From Edaphochlamys debaryana (Eukaryota; Chlorophyta; Chlorophyceae; Chlamydomonadales): a stretch of 64,000 nucleotides of DNA. Positions 23,515 through 36,500 of the stretch are shown piece after piece (positions within the stretch are counted from its first letter, which is position 1; each line of letters begins with the position of its first letter). The DNA lies in the NCBI GenBank assembly GCA_016858145.1, contig JAEHOE010000080.1, forward strand, positions 496,001 to 560,000. The letters are read 5' to 3'. Below the pieces are notes generated by a model. It was not told the DNA's origin. It made no database searches and worked only from the letters and a program-made list of their open reading frames with translations. The translations under genes were made by a program, and so were the position numbers.

Positions 23515-24585
23515 GCGCGGAGCGCAGAGGCGTAGCGCATCTGCAGCCGAGGCGGGAGGGCGCGGCGCTGGCTGGCCAGTGGCCAGCCGCACGAGCGCTG
23601 GCAGGGAGCAGGGGCCGGAGGCGGCGGAGCGGTGGCTTGCTGGGGGTGCGCCGTGGGGCGTCAGGTGTGTGGATCCTGAGGACCAGAGGCAGGGGCTCCG
23701 CATGAGGCTCTGGTGTGCTGCGCGTGCACGATGGCCCTGTGCTTGCTGCGGCGCTCTACTGCGCGCGGTACAGCGAAGAGGGCAATGCCCCTTCTTGGCT
23801 TAAGATGGGATAGAGCTTATGAGTAGATACTGTGGTGCAGCGCCGTTGCACGTGGGGACAAGTGCTTGGCGTTGGCCACGAGTCGCAGACCCGTGACTCC
23901 GGGGCAGGGTAAGGGTCATGCGAGGGCACAGTCCTGGTGGGGCCTATTTGTTACATGATCACAAGGTCTGCTTAGGGGTAGGCGCAATGTGCGCCCAAGG
24001 GAATAGCACTGTAAGGCTAACATGTCGAAAGGCCCTGGCAAGAACCGGCCGCACTAATCATCTCTGTCACCACAATTCACAGCACCTGCTTAGCTTACAC
24101 TTACGACCCTCGCCTACGGCAAGAAGCCGAACACTCAACAACGTGACACCTCGACAACTCCTTATCCATCATCGTACACTAAACTGCCGCACAGCACCCC
24201 AAGGGAGCCGGTGCATTATTCCCAGCCGCCGGATGTTAAAGAGCAATGGAAGAGAGAGGAAGCAAAACCTAACCATGCGCAAGGCGCCATCACACGAAGC
24301 GTTCAGGTGTATCGCGGCAGAAGAATGCAGGCACAAGCCCCTCTCTACATATCAAACCTCTCTCCAGCAAGGGAAGTCATTCACTTCGAAGCCCAGCGCC
24401 TGAACACACACCACGGCCGTTATCGTAAGCAGCTAACAGCCCCAACCGATCACGTTCCTCCTGTCGCTCCTGCTCCTCCTCACACGAGAGGGAATCTACA
24501 CATACTGCCCCTGCCGCGGGCATGCCCCTGCGCACGCCCGCTCGGGTCCCAACGCCCAAGCTCCGACGCGGCCTCAGCCGGCGCC
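23515..24585. other. convergent 3' region, NDUFB2 / MLDP
   Basis: About 1.07 kb between convergent 3' ends. The part from 23900 to 24500 is AT-richer than the genes and contains TGTAA (near 24010) as a likely plus-strand polyadenylation signal. No exon recognised. Confidence 0.4.
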
Positions 24586-26505
24586 TCACGCGGCCGCCAC
24601 GGGCGCCCAATACTTGAGCGTGGCGTTGATGTAGGTGCTCTTGGCCACCTGCAAGGGAGCCGATGGAGGCCAGGAGTGTTGAGGGCACGACAGCCATCAG
24701 CCCAACTCACAAGCGCTCCGCCCTGGCTCGTGAAGCACGCCCGCACCACTTCCCTGCCCTGCGATACGTAAGCACCCCTGCTCCCCCTCCTCTCTCAACG
24801 CACCTTGTCCAGCGCGGGGTCCGCGACGGTCTGCACGAAGGGGTACAGGTAGGTGGCGCCCAGCTTGTAGGGCGTGGTGGTGGCGGCCCAGCCCAGCGTG
24901 CTGGCGCCCAGGCTCACGGAGCGCTTGTACAGCGGGGAGGTCTGCAGAGCGACGGGGTGCGGGTTGTGCGTCAGGAGGGCGGCAGGGGTGCGTCACCGGG
25001 GATTCCCAGGACCAGCGACGTGGTGTCATAGCCCCTCGGTGTCCAGGTCAGGGTCTAGACGGGTGCAATGGCAACGAGCAGCTCACCACCAGCTTGTCGT
25101 GAGCCGCCACGAACGCCTCAAAGGTCTTTGTGGTCACGGGGGCGGCCGTGGCGAGCGTCTTGGCGACTGGGGGTGGGCACGGGCGGGAAAATCAAGTGTT
25201 AACACGGGGTGAACCTCCAGGGTCCAGGCCCCAGGGGAAACCCACATACCCTACGCCACCATGCAGGAGGCCGGGGCTCAATTCAGGGAACACAGCTGCG
25301 CCCAACTGGTGGTAGCAGTAGCGCTGTCGTCTCGAGCAACACCCCGGGTCCCACGACACGCTCACCAGCCGGGATAGCGGCGAACTGCTGCCAGGCGTCG
25401 TACACAGCGCGTACGGCGGCATCTGGGTCGGCCAGCTCCTTGGCCTTGTCCAGGCTGTGGCCGAGCACCTCGCGGGCCTTGGCCACGGAGAGGTCGGTCG
25501 AGAGCTTGGCCGTCAGGTAGTCAGCCGTGGACTTGACCATTTGGTAGTACTTGTCCGCGGCGCCGGCGAACGCGTCCAGGTTCGCCTTCGTCAGCTCGCG
25601 CGTATGGGTCAGCATGTTGGCGGTGGAGAGGAAGAACTGGTCAACCTGCGCGGGGCGAGGAGGGAGGTGGGAGGGAGATAAAGGCAGGGTCAGGGGACGG
25701 GGTCACGGTGAGGTGGACGCAGGTGAGAGCTGCGTGGCAGCGGACCAAGCCGCTTTGTTGACGCAGCTTCCCGTCGCGGCAGACTCGGCAGAACCTCCTC
25801 GAGCTCCTCTCCCGAGCGTACGTGCTGCTCGCGTGGGAAGTGGCAGGATGCTGGGGTGCTGCGGAGTACGTCTACGCCGTGTGAGAGAACCCCGACTCCC
25901 GGAGCTGCAAGGGTGGTACACAAGCTATCAACTCCGCTCGTAGCGCTCTACGGAGGCGCTTCTAGGCCGCTTTGGAAGGAAGGGTGTTGCACGCCTTCTA
26001 CCCGCGGCTGGCCTAGCAGTATCGCGCTTATGCAAAATATGGGCGGCTACCGTAGCGAACTCGCCGGGGGAGACCCCTCAGTAAGTGCCCAGGGCACACT
26101 GCGCCTGGAAGATGCGCGGCCACGGAAGGCCCACCAGCTCGGAAGGCCGCTTGCGAGCCACCTATAGCCACGATGAACAACAACAAGCCAACCGCCGGGC
26201 TCCCGCGCTCAGATTCGCACCCACCAGCCCGGGGCGGACCCATCGCGTGCGTTTACCAATTTCCTCACCTTCGCGTCCGTGTTCAGCAGCAGCTGCTCGG
26301 CCGAGTCGGACACCTTGGTGACAATGGGAGCAGCGTAGGCCAGCACGGTGTCCTCGGCCTTCGCGACGTGCGGGACTGCGGCCTGCGGGACAACCCACGG
26401 CTTTGCTGCCTGGTAGCAACCCTCCACATAAGCAGCTCCACTCGCGAGCCGAGCGGAGTAGCTCTGCACAAAGCCCAGGCGCTTGAGCTTGCTCTCGTCG
26501 GCCAT
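24586..26505 (-). CDS. MLDP: major lipid droplet protein (MLDP)
   Basis: Structural coat protein of algal lipid droplets. Five exons in phase: 26505..26269, 25645..25366, 25166..25087, 24941..24804, 24648..24586; 265 residues, close to the size of known green-algal MLDPs. The opening LKRLGFVQSYSARLASGAAY and then YVEGCYQAAKPWVVP, VAKAEDTVLAYAAPIVTK and DSAEQLLLNTDAK form the conserved N-terminal half. Later segments are VYDAWQQFAAIPA, FEAFVAAHDKLV, and the C-terminal YPFVQTVADPALDKVAKSTY ending LKYWAPVAAA. There is no long hydrophobic hairpin, as expected for MLDP as opposed to oleosin. In known algae it is induced with triacylglycerol accumulation. No regulatory site is readable here. Confidence 0.9.
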
Positions 26506-27788
26506 ATTGGCGGTCGGTGTGCGGGGGCTCCGATGCGGAAGCGGGAACGCGGTCTCGGGTTTGACTGTATTCGCTTGTGTGTTGTGTATGCTTGTTTCAC
26601 GAGACTGTGTATGGCTACTTGCGAGGGCGGGGGCGTTATATCGCTTGCCCGCGGAGGGCCTCATTTCGGTCATCGCGGCCGGTTGTCGGTTGCTGACCTA
26701 AGGCACACGGCACCCTGGCCCAGGTTTTAGGGGCTGGTGGTTGCTATCACTCGGCGACGCCTACAAGTGGGGCTGCTCGGCGACGCGGGGCGCGAAGTCG
26801 GAGCCGACTCAGGGAGCTGGATGGTCGATGGATGGTCAGCCATCGCCCGGACCCCGCGACTCTCGGCCCAGACACAAGGGGCCCCCCACAAGCCCCGAAA
26901 CACCTTATCTGCAGTCAACACTCCACAAGCGGGTTTAAGACGATTCCAGATCAGAAGGTTCCAGGTCGCCCCGTCCACGCCCTCACGACGCAGCTTCTGC
27001 CCTCCGCCCCTGGGCCTTGCACAGCTCCGCGCTCACTCAACACCCCCGCAACCATACGCCCTTAGCGCCAACACCCCTAGACCGCACCCATCAAGCCGTG
27101 GGGAGCAACAGGGACCTTCCAACCCCAGCACGTCCGTCCTCTCCCATTGCTCCTATACCCCTTGTCTATGCGAGACTGCCGATGTGAAGTCCTCAGGGCC
27201 CACACAACGCTCATAAGCCAGGTTGGGGCACAGAACACCACATGGATCCCCTCAAAACCTCTCAACACCCCGACTCGGCCCACCTGCCACGGCCCGAGAA
27301 TAGTGCGGCCAGTGCTCCTCCGCTTGCGCCCGCGGGCACACGCCACGCCACCCTCCTGCACAGCAGATCCTGCACCACCCCGCCCTTTCGCCTCGTGTCC
27401 CCCGCGCAGACCGTGTCCCTCCTGCGGCTTGGGCCCGTCAGGAAGGCCCCTCCGTCCGCGGCAGTCCGGCCCCGGCCTGCGCGGCGGTCCGCACCCGCCT
27501 CCGCCGCTGCCAGCCTGCCAAGCGCCCGTTACATGGGCGCCCCGCCTTGCTCTGCTCCGCTCCAGCCTTCAGCGCCCTCAGCAGCCGGCAGCGTCCGGTC
27601 CGCCGTCGCCGCTGCCTCTTGCTTCCGCTTGTAATGCGGCCTGCCGTCCCTTGGCTCGCTCGGTCCCTCCTCCTCCGGCTCTTTGCGACGGTGCGTGCCC
27701 GCACCTCCTCCTCCTCCTCCGCCTCCTCCTGCTCGCCGCTCCACGCCGCTCCAGGCCGCTCCCCCCCTTCCCCACGCCGGCGGCCCCC
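26506..27788. other. MLDP upstream region and TIM21 3' flank
   Basis: 1.28 kb with no convincing exon. The MLDP promoter lies at 26506 upward and the TIM21 3' UTR at the right end. Middle part (26950-27700) is C-rich, with open frames on both strands that lack family signal. Confidence 0.4.
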
Positions 27789-30243
27789 TCACCGGCTGGT
27801 GATGAGCGCCAGGCGCTGCGGCGCCCCCCCGCTGCCCCCCGAGGCGGGGTAGGCGTCCACCACCAGGTACGTATACTGCCAGCCGCCGGCAGCGTCCTTG
27901 TACATGTCGGCGTTCACCTGGGCGCAGGGAAGGGGGGTGGGGGTGGCGGTGGGGGAGGGTGGACGCAGGCAGGCGGAGGCAGGCAGGCGGGGGCAGGCCA
28001 AAGGCATTGGGAGGAGTAGGCACGGGCTGGTTGGGACAGCGCGTGGTCCACCAGTCCCCTAACCGCCGGCACCGCACCGCTGCGCCTCTCTCGCTGCCCG
28101 TGCTCAGTGCACTGGGAACCCTTCTGCCCCCTCTGCTCCACCCACCAGGCCGGTGCCGCTGGGGCCCTTGATGAAGAACTGGATCTGCAGGGGTGGGGTT
28201 CAGGCGTGCGTCATCAGCCACTCCGCCATATCGTTGCATCTGCGTACCCACACCTCCAAGCGCGTGGCCAGGGCGACACAGCCCCAAGCGGCACAGCCCG
28301 CACCGGCCCCCACCCGTGCCACGCCCTCACCCGCACGTGCTCCACCCCGTTGGCGTCCTTGTAGATCTGGTGGGGGATCTGCTGCCGCGCCACGCGGCTC
28401 TCGCTGTTGCTGCCCCAGGCTGCGGGGAGAGGACGGGGCGGGGCAGGTGGCGGGGTCACGGGCGGGAAAGCGGGCCTTCATCCAAGCTAGTAACATGCTC
28501 AGACCGGGGCGCCGTCCCCGGCCCTTGCGCTACTCGGACGGCCCCGCTGGCTCACTCTCCGACGCTCCCGGCTTCCGACCGGTCGCTAAATCCGGATCCC
28601 TATGTCCCGAAGCCGCGATCCATATCCATATCCACCCACCCCGGATGTCGTCCGCGCCGCCGATGCGCACGGTGATGCGGGGGTCGGCCTTGAGGCGCTC
28701 CAGCGTGTGGTTGAAGGCGGTGAGGGCGGTGGGCTCGAAGATGAGGGACGTGAGCACGTGGTACAGGACGAAGGCCAGGGCCTTGGGGCGGGGGATGGGG
28801 CGGGTTGTTGGGGTGTTTGTTGCTGAGCGGGAACGTGCCGACGCCAGGGAAACCTTGTATGGAGAGGTACATACCGCCGTGTTAACCAAATGGAGCGGAG
28901 AGCTCCGTAGTGTCCGCGTGACGAGAGTGGCTGAGAGTGGCGTAGGCAGCGGCGGCTGTGCGCTATCCCTAAGCACTAATAGGTCGCAGGTAACAGAACC
29001 GGCCAGTCGCTGGGGTGCTTCGGCATGCGAGTGCAACGCGCAAACCAACGCACAAACGACGCATAACATTTTCCCCGCGGAACGAGTCCCAACTCGCCCC
29101 GAACTCACCTGACCATATCGAAGGGTTGTTGGGGGGCCGGGACCGGTCACCGGCGGCGAGCTATGCAGCGGGCCCCATCGCCTATGCTGCATACGTCCAG
29201 CCGCATGCCCCAGCGCCTCTATCTGGCTCCTCTGCGCCGTGCTGCAACCACCGCCCGAGCCCCGACCGAAAGCAGCCGCACGCGCTCACCCCAAAGGCGG
29301 CGATGATGATCAGGGTGTACGACGTGCCCTCCACCACGCCCACGGGCCGCTGCGGGATCTTATCCGTGATCGAATCTATCTTCTCCTGCGTCAGCTCCAG
29401 GCTGTCGTACTGCGAGATGAGAGACCGGGTTTGAGCTGGTAGGAGAGGACAGCTTCAAAGAGGGCATTCGGGGGCTAACCCAAGGGCCCTCTCGTTGTTC
29501 GCCGAGGGCATGTGTGGGTTCGTAACCCGCCCTGGCCGGGTGGGAGGAGGCCCCCGGAGCTGTAGGCCAGCGACTCTCGAGGCACGGAGCCAGCCCCACG
29601 CAACGAATCGGACGAGGCAGGCTTGCCACAAGGGGCTTGGCATCAAGGCGGGGCGTAAAACCTCCACACAGCTACCATCCCAGCGGGGGCGAGGGGTGCG
29701 TGCGGCCGCGCGCTCTCCCCTTGATGCTAGCAGCCCCCGGTGCCCCTACAGTGATCCACGCGCAGCCCACCTGCTCCTTGTCCCCCTTGGGCTGCTGCTG
29801 AGCGTTGCCCGCTGCGGCCGCAAACTGCCGGAGGCCTGGCAGACCCAGCGGCTGCTGAGGCTGTGCCAAACAGCACAGTTGGCAACGTGAAAGGGGAGTG
29901 TGAGGGCGTGCGGGTCGGGGAGAGGCAAGGGGCGCCAACCGAGGTGGCAAGACAGCCCGTGGCAGCGGGGGCCTCACCCGACAGAGCGCCGATAGCCCAA
30001 TTAGCCCCTGCTGCGATGCCACACAGCCGCTGAAGAGGCGCTGTTGGAGCGAGAGTCCTTGTCGGAGCGCATCGCCTGCGCACACCGCGTATGGCTGCGT
30101 GAGAGAGTCGCGATGGCCGCCGAGCAATCGCCGAGACACGCCTCACCAAGCCGGGCTGCGCTAGTGGAAGCCGACGAAGCCTCAGCTTGTGCTAACGTCA
30201 CTGCCGAGCAAAGAAGCTGCGGCACCCGCCTCGAGAGGTGCAT
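27789..30243 (-). CDS. TIM21: mitochondrial inner-membrane translocase subunit TIM21
   Basis: TIM23-complex subunit linking the import channel to TOM and respiratory complexes. Eight exons join in phase to 267 residues: 30243..30147, 30075..29978, 29860..29771, 29409..29290, 28781..28640, 28419..28331, 28184..28146, 27917..27789. Residues 1-65 (MHLSRRVPQLLCSAV..., LRQGLSLQQRLFSGCVASQQ) form an Arg/Ser/Leu presequence. VGVVEGTSYTLIIIAAFG plus ALAFVLYHVLTSLI is the transmembrane helix. FNHTLERLKADPRITVRIGG, SNSESRVARQQIPHQIYKD, IQFFIKGPSGTGLVNADMYKD and WQYTYLVVDAYPA follow the conserved intermembrane-space domain order. The start was chosen because exon 1 and exon 2 join in phase only at the GCGATGCG acceptor. 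Confidence 0.88.
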
Positions 30244-31516
30244 TCTTGCAGGCGATGATCAGAAGTGGTGTCGCTGTCGCTCTACAAGGGACTAGTAGTG
30301 CAGCCCGGGATTCAGCTTGGTATTGAGTATGTCCAGCAATGCCCTGAGCCCTTGCGCATGCCTTGCAGCGTCGAGCGCAAAGTCACTGTCCACGCCACTG
30401 CACCAAAGTTGTCGCGTTACACATCACGCCTTCAGACCCATCCAACCCGGTAGAGGTGCGAGAGGTCTGTCGGGGCCACCCACCGTCACCAAAACCCCAC
30501 GTGTGCCGCGAACACCCGCCCGTCCCCTCGCCAGCCAGCCAGCTGCCCCGAGAAGGGGCCCTCATCGCTGCCCGCCTCCTCCTCGTCAATTAAGGGGGAC
30601 TCCTCATGTCCAAACCATGATAATGCGCTACGGTCACCGCCGCCTCACGCCCTACCAGCCGGACTAACCTCCTCAGGACCTCAGGAAGCCGGCAGCCAGG
30701 GGCATAACAGCCGCCCTGCTCGCCACCAGCCCGCAAGCGACGCCATAAGTAGCTCGGCTCTCCGACAGGCTCTTTCGCCATGCCTCGTGCCGCGCCCTTC
30801 ATGACAGCGAGTGGGGCCATCCCCGCCGCGCTGTGGAAGTCTATCCACGCCAGGAGGTCCATCACGTGATCGATCATGTGGGCCAGGCAGGCGGGGGAGC
30901 CAGCGGCGAGTGAGCCAAGCGGCGGTTCAGCCGAGCGGCGCCTCAGTAGCCGCCACCCATGCCCAGCCCCAGCATCCTGGCTTGAGCTCCGACCACGTTG
31001 CCGCAAAGACCTGAGGCCATGCGAGCCTGCATCCCCCGCCACGCTGGCCCGCCTGCCCTGACTCCACAGCGCGACAGCTGCCACGCAAGCCAACTGTATC
31101 GAGGTAGGCCGCTGCCCTCCTCCTCGCCTGACCAGTGCTTGGCCCCACCGCGTCGGGCGCCGCTGACGGCTCCAGACGAGCTTTCCTGCACACCACCCAG
31201 CTCGCCCCCCCCAGCGGCCCATCGGGTGGTGCCGCCCTTCCCTCCCAGCAGGGTTTGCAGCGCCCTCCCTGTGCTGGCGGGTGCGAGCCGCCTGTGCCGC
31301 TCCCTCCACAGCGTCCTCGCAGCGCTGGCCGCGCCAGCTCACCCCCCGAGCACCGCTCGCCCTAACCGGTACACCTGCGAGGGTCAGACAGCAGTCGGTC
31401 GTTGCTGTTGCGCACCTCGTCTGCAACCAGCTCAGTTACAAAGCCACCAGCCAGCCTACACCCGTCGGGTGTAATCCAATCACCCCTTCGCCTGGGGTGC
31501 ACCCCCCGCCCCACCT
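30244..31516. other. TIM21 promoter region and unassigned DNA before the SNARE gene
   Basis: Holds the TIM21 upstream region. A long minus-strand open frame (31426..30590) is present but has no recognisable motif. It could contain the missing last exon of the SNARE gene, for example the frame ending GLGMGGGY near 30943, but no splice phase fits clearly. Confidence 0.35.
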
Positions 31517-32161
31517 TGCCCAGAATGTACAGCGCCGTGAACATGAGCAGCGCAAAGAGGATGAGGAAGAGCATGTGGTTACTCTGCGCCTGCTTGTAGG
31601 CGATGTTGAGGCGGCCCATGGCTCGGCGCATCACCAGCTTGGCCCGCTCCATGGTGTCCTCCTGCGGGGGTGGGGTGCGGGGATGGAGTGGGAGTCAAAG
31701 AGAGGAGGGTTGGGGTTGGCAGGGAGGCTGGAAGAGTGCAGCACGCGCAGGCGGCCACGCAGACAGTGCTTAGCAGGTGCCGGTAACAGCCAGGGGCCAG
31801 CCTCCCGCGCCTTCCTGCTGCCACCGCATGGCAGGTACCGGTATGTGTGCCGCGTGGTCCCCCAACAAGGGCACTAAGAGAGAGTCCAGGCCCCTTGCCC
31901 AACGTGCAGAGTTATCCTTGGCGGCTCACCAGGGAGTTGATGAGCTCTCCTTGCTGCTTTTGCTCATCCTCGATCGCAAGGGACAACTGCGGTTCACCCG
32001 GGGGGGGAACAGCCGTTGAGCGGGACATGCGTGTCGATCGGTGGAGTCGGGTTTGGGTGTCACACGCCCGCCCACCTGCTTAATCTTCTTGACGTGGCCG
32101 CGAAGACCATCAATCTCCGAGTCAAAGTCGAACTTGCCGACGTTAATTGCGACCTGGTCCT
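31517..32161 (-). CDS. Bet1/Sft1-like Qc-SNARE (core exons)
   Basis: Golgi-type vesicle fusion SNARE. Three exons in phase are clear: about 32161..32076 (VAINVGKFDFDSEIDGLRGH...), about 31987..31931 (LSLAIEDEQKQQGELINSL) and about 31661..31517 (EDTMERAKLVMRRAMGRLNI..., then the tail anchor). The heptads centre on the zero-layer Gln of KQQGEL. The C-terminal helix MLFLILFALLMFTALYILGK is the tail anchor. The layout matches plant Bet1-like/SFT1 proteins, where a short SNARE motif directly precedes the anchor. The first exon (possibly the ATG at about 32352, MAVNK) and any short exon after GGCAAG|GTGGGG were not resolved, so both ends are incomplete. Confidence 0.75.
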
Positions 32162-33520
32162 GCTGCTGCCCAGGCCTCGTGCTCAGCCCCGGCCTGCGCG
32201 TGGCGACGTTCCCGCTCAGAGCACGATGACCGCAGAATTGGCGTGGTCGCTGGACCTGGCGCGCACCTTCCATAGCCAGCCATTCTGCTTCCACCCGCGA
32301 CGGGGTCTCACAGCCCGGCCCTAAAGCACACTAGCTCTTGTTGACTGCCATCCTAGATGATCGGAAGCTGCCAGAGGAGGTTGCAGAAAGAGTTCTTTGG
32401 GATGGGTCGCAACAGCGGGCAACTGCAAGCGTCAGAGCGACGAGCGACTAAGGGTGGTAAGGGCGTCTTGAGTGTGAGCGGTGCGTGGGAGACAGTGGGG
32501 CAGTGGCTGTTGCTGAGACAAGAACGGGGGCTCAAAGCGTCGAACCACGGGCCCAGCAGCACGGCGACACGCATGCGCCATCGCCCCCCAGGACCACTGC
32601 GTAGGCCCAAGGCGGGCCCAAGGCGGGCCCTAGCACGTGGGGGAAACTGTAAAAGGGATAACACTGGGTGCACATAGAAACCAGGGGGCACAACGTGTGC
32701 AGCCTCCCCGTGCCACCTTCCCGTCCCATGCCGTGTCCCGAACCGCCCGAACGGCTCTCCTGCCGCATGCTCCTGAGCCTACCCGACCCGAAGCCTGCAG
32801 CTCCTCAACCCAACTCCGTTAATTTGGGCACGATATCAGTGCCCTAGCAGCCCTGCTTGTCAGAAGTACAACCCTCCGCAAAATCCGGCGAACCCGTTCC
32901 GGCACCCTGTGCCTTCTTCGTTCGTGATGTCCAAGCCTTCTTCTTGGCCTGACCGGCTGCCCCGGCCTTATTCTGATCCGTCAACCCCCCCTTGTCCTCG
33001 GCTGCCTGCGCATGTGCATGCACGCGCACCGCTCTTATTACTTGCACGAAACCCCATGGACCCGCCCTCAACGTCCTCAGAACCCCCCTGGACGACACCC
33101 CCCCACGACCGAGCAGGGCTGCGGATAGTTGCCGACCAGTGCATTTGCTGGCCTGCTTTTCGCGTAACTCGTCTCCCGTGTCTCCTTTCCCCCACGACCG
33201 AGGGCCACCGGACAGAGGTATGGACTATGGAGCCTTTCGAAGCAGGGGGTGAGGTTGCCGGGGGCTGTGGGGGCTCGGGTCGTCGCAAGTCGCGGGCTAC
33301 CAGGTACGGGGGCTCAGGGAGCGGGCTGGGGCCTGGGAGCTTCCAGAGGGTTCTGCGTGCAGAGGGCTTTGGCGGCGGCTGGTCTTAGAGTTACGAGGGG
33401 GCTGCCGGTGGGAGACGGGCCGAGCCCCCTCTGGCCCCCCGGGGGGCCCTCCAAGGGGGGTTCTCGTCAAACTCCTCCAAGGGGTCCAATGCTTGAGTAC
33501 GCTCGAGTCTAGCTCCGCAG
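32162..33520. other. SNARE 5' region and unassigned DNA
   Basis: Contains the unresolved start of the SNARE gene and, further right, the unresolved first exon(s) of the plus-strand host gene that begins at 33521. A segment at 33133-33184 recurs inverted at about 43415-43470. Confidence 0.35.
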
Positions 33521-36500
33521 ACGGCCTACGAGGACCTCCTTTCCATCCTGGAGCACCGGCCCCTCCACCTCCGCTCGCGCCTCCGCCCGCAGCTGCGGCC
33601 CAACCCGCGCCTCGCCCAAGAACCGGGGGCCAGGGGGGCTGGCGGCTTCGAGGGCGAGGGTATACAGCTATGCACGGGCAACGCCATGCGGTAAGCGGAA
33701 CGGGTTGGGGGCCCCTGGACCCCTTGTCGTCTGCTTGCTGGCTTTGATAGCCTTCCTCTGCAGCGCTCAGCCGCGCCTGTTCGCGGGCCTCTGTCGCAAC
33801 TGTCGGGCCTCTATACATCGTGGTCCAGCGACCAGCCCTGTCCGCCCCTGTCCGCCTTGAAACATTGTAGTTGATTCACCGCTGCGTTGCCAGTTTGAAG
33901 GCCGAGTTTGACCCTTTCTTTGAACCCAACGGTTTCAAAAGGTTGCGTCTGGACAACTTCTTCTTCCCCTCGCCGCACCCGTTTGAGCTTGATGAGCGCT
34001 AGCGCCATCGTGGTACTAGCCGCCGTAAGCGACCTGTTTCGGGCGTCGGGAGGTCCTGCGCGCAGAGATGTTGTGTTCGTTCGGCAAGGTGTGAGACCAC
34101 CGCTTCGCTTGTCCAGCACCAAACAACGCTCTGTACTGCACATTCATCCAGAAATGCCTGTCTGAGAGGGCCCAGGGCGGTATGTGTACTTTGTAGTGCT
34201 GATTCGTCCCCCCCTCAACGACCAAGGTAGACCAGACCGCCCCAGCTCTGCTTCTGCCGAGCTCCAGTATCCGGTTTATTACTGACTACCCTCTCATACC
34301 AGTATCTTGTTAGATTTAGCAGTTCGGTTCGCTCGCCTCGCGGACGCACGTCCGCGAAGCGGAGCGACTTGACGTGAACTAAGAGAGATTCCAGGATTAG
34401 CACTTAAACTACTGATAGAGGCCATCCAGAACAGCGTAGACGCTGGCTCTACAGCGCAGTGCAGAGCCTGCGTAACCTCAGAATTCGCCTCGACTATGAG
34501 AAGAGAATCAAGGCGCACGCAGACCAGGCGCACGCCTGCCTGAGGGCGCTCAACACGGACAACGCCGGCGATGTAGAATCGCTGGCCAGGACGGCGTCGC
34601 TGGCGAGGACGGCGTCTGGGTCCAGGAACGACAGCCTTGAGCTGGCGCGGAGCCAGCAGTCGCCCGCGGCGCAGAACTTCGCCAAGTGGCTCAAGGAGCC
34701 GGGCCTGACCTTTGACGAACTGATCCGCCGGTGGGCAGGCTGCACGCGCGAGACGCCCGTCGTCAACCGTTTCTGCTGTTGGACCCAGGCCGTCCCTCGC
34801 TACCTCGGCCACACGCCTGCACAGCCCATGCCGCCACGCACTTCCAGTCTTCCACGCAGCACCCACACTCACGCACGTCTCAGACGTATGCCCCACGCTG
34901 TCGTGCAGGTATCAGAAGAACCTGAACAAGGGGGGCATTCGGGGGCAAAACGGCCAAGGCAGGGGCGAGTTTGGCGGCAGGTTTGAGGACCTGGCAAACG
35001 CGAAGCGAATTGCGGTGCGTTGCGGCGGTCAGCATGAGGGCAACCAGGCATGGGGCCTGACGGTTCAGTAGTGTTCAGTGGGCTGTTACCCGTTCAATGG
35101 CCTCAACGGCGACCAACGGGAAGGGGCTTTCATTCCGGACCATTCCCACTCCCTTCACCCCGTGCCTGCCCCCTGACACACCCCTGCCGAGAAGTAACCG
35201 CCCTTCACGTGATGCATCATACATGGGCAGGTGTACGAAGAGATCATCTCGGCCTCGGGCCGCACCAACGCCCGCATCACTAAACTCTCCATCGGCCTGT
35301 GCACCGCGGGCGTGCTGCTGCTGCTGCTGTTGGCGGGGCTGCTGGTGTGGAACATCGTCCGGTCTCCCCGCCCAGGCCACGCCGCGCTGAGGGGCGTGGT
35401 CGGGATTGCGGCGGGCATCCTTGGGGCCATGGTGGGCGAGGTGCTGGGTAGCGTTGCCGCCTACGGAACTACGGTAGCGTATATACGTCTACATACGTAC
35501 GCGTATATACCGTCTTTTCTGCGGCCGGGGCGTAGTAGCGGCGTAGCGGAACAAGGTGTGTCTGTCCTCCTCAGGACAGGGAAAAGGGCTGAGCCCCAAA
35601 CCCCGCGAGGCCGGGCAGCACTGGGGCCGCGCAATCAAGCACTATGCCCCACAGCGCACGGACTAAACCCACGCCGCCATAAGTTGGGGGCCTTCGCAAC
35701 CCCGCAATGCCGGACTTGGCCGGTTGGGTTGGGCGCACAATCACATGCACCCTCCAGAAGATTGTAAGAAAAGATGTCCGTCTCCAATCCGCTACTGCCC
35801 ACACGCCACCCGCTACACCTCTCCCTCTGCCGCCGCCGCTGCTTTTGGGCGCTCAGCCCGGGTCCACGGCCGGCGGCCGCTCCAGCGCGGCCGGCCGGCT
35901 GAAGCCCAGCAGCTTCAGCAGGAGGAGGATGCGGATCACGTTGGCAGCGGAGACGTCGCGGTTCTGAGGGGGCGTGGGAAGGGGTGCGGGTCAGTCCAGC
36001 CAAGTCCACGCAAGCAGCCCTCCGCCACACCAACGCCGCCAAGCCCCAACGGACCGTCCCCAACCCACCCACCCACCCGCACCTACCCAGGTTGTGAAGC
36101 AACTGTTGCAGTCTTTCACCGACCAGGCCCGCTGGCCATCCCGTAGGCCCGCAAGTCCGTTCCTCAGCACCATGTCCTGGTGCCCGCAGTTGTAGCACGT
36201 CTGCGGTGTGGGTGTGCGCACGTAGGAGGGGGTCGAAGAAGGAAGGATGCGACTGCAAGACCTAATGAAGCGCCCCTCTCGCCTGGCTGGTACCGATGCG
36301 CCCCGCCCCGCCCCGCCCCGCCCCGCCCCGCCCCGCCCGCCCCGCCCCGCCCCGCCCCGCCCCGCCCCGCCCCGCCCCGCCCCGCCCCGCCCCGCCCCGC
36401 CCCGCCCCGCCCCGCCCCGCCCCGCCCCGCCCCGCCCCGCCCCGCCCCGCCCCGCCCCGCCCCGCCCCGCCCCGCCCCGCCCCGCCCCGCCCCGCCCGCC

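Noticed and set aside
30590..31426. 278-residue minus-strand frame
   Set aside because: Open, but no recognisable domain, no clear start and no splice evidence. Kept only as a possible source of the SNARE's missing last exon.
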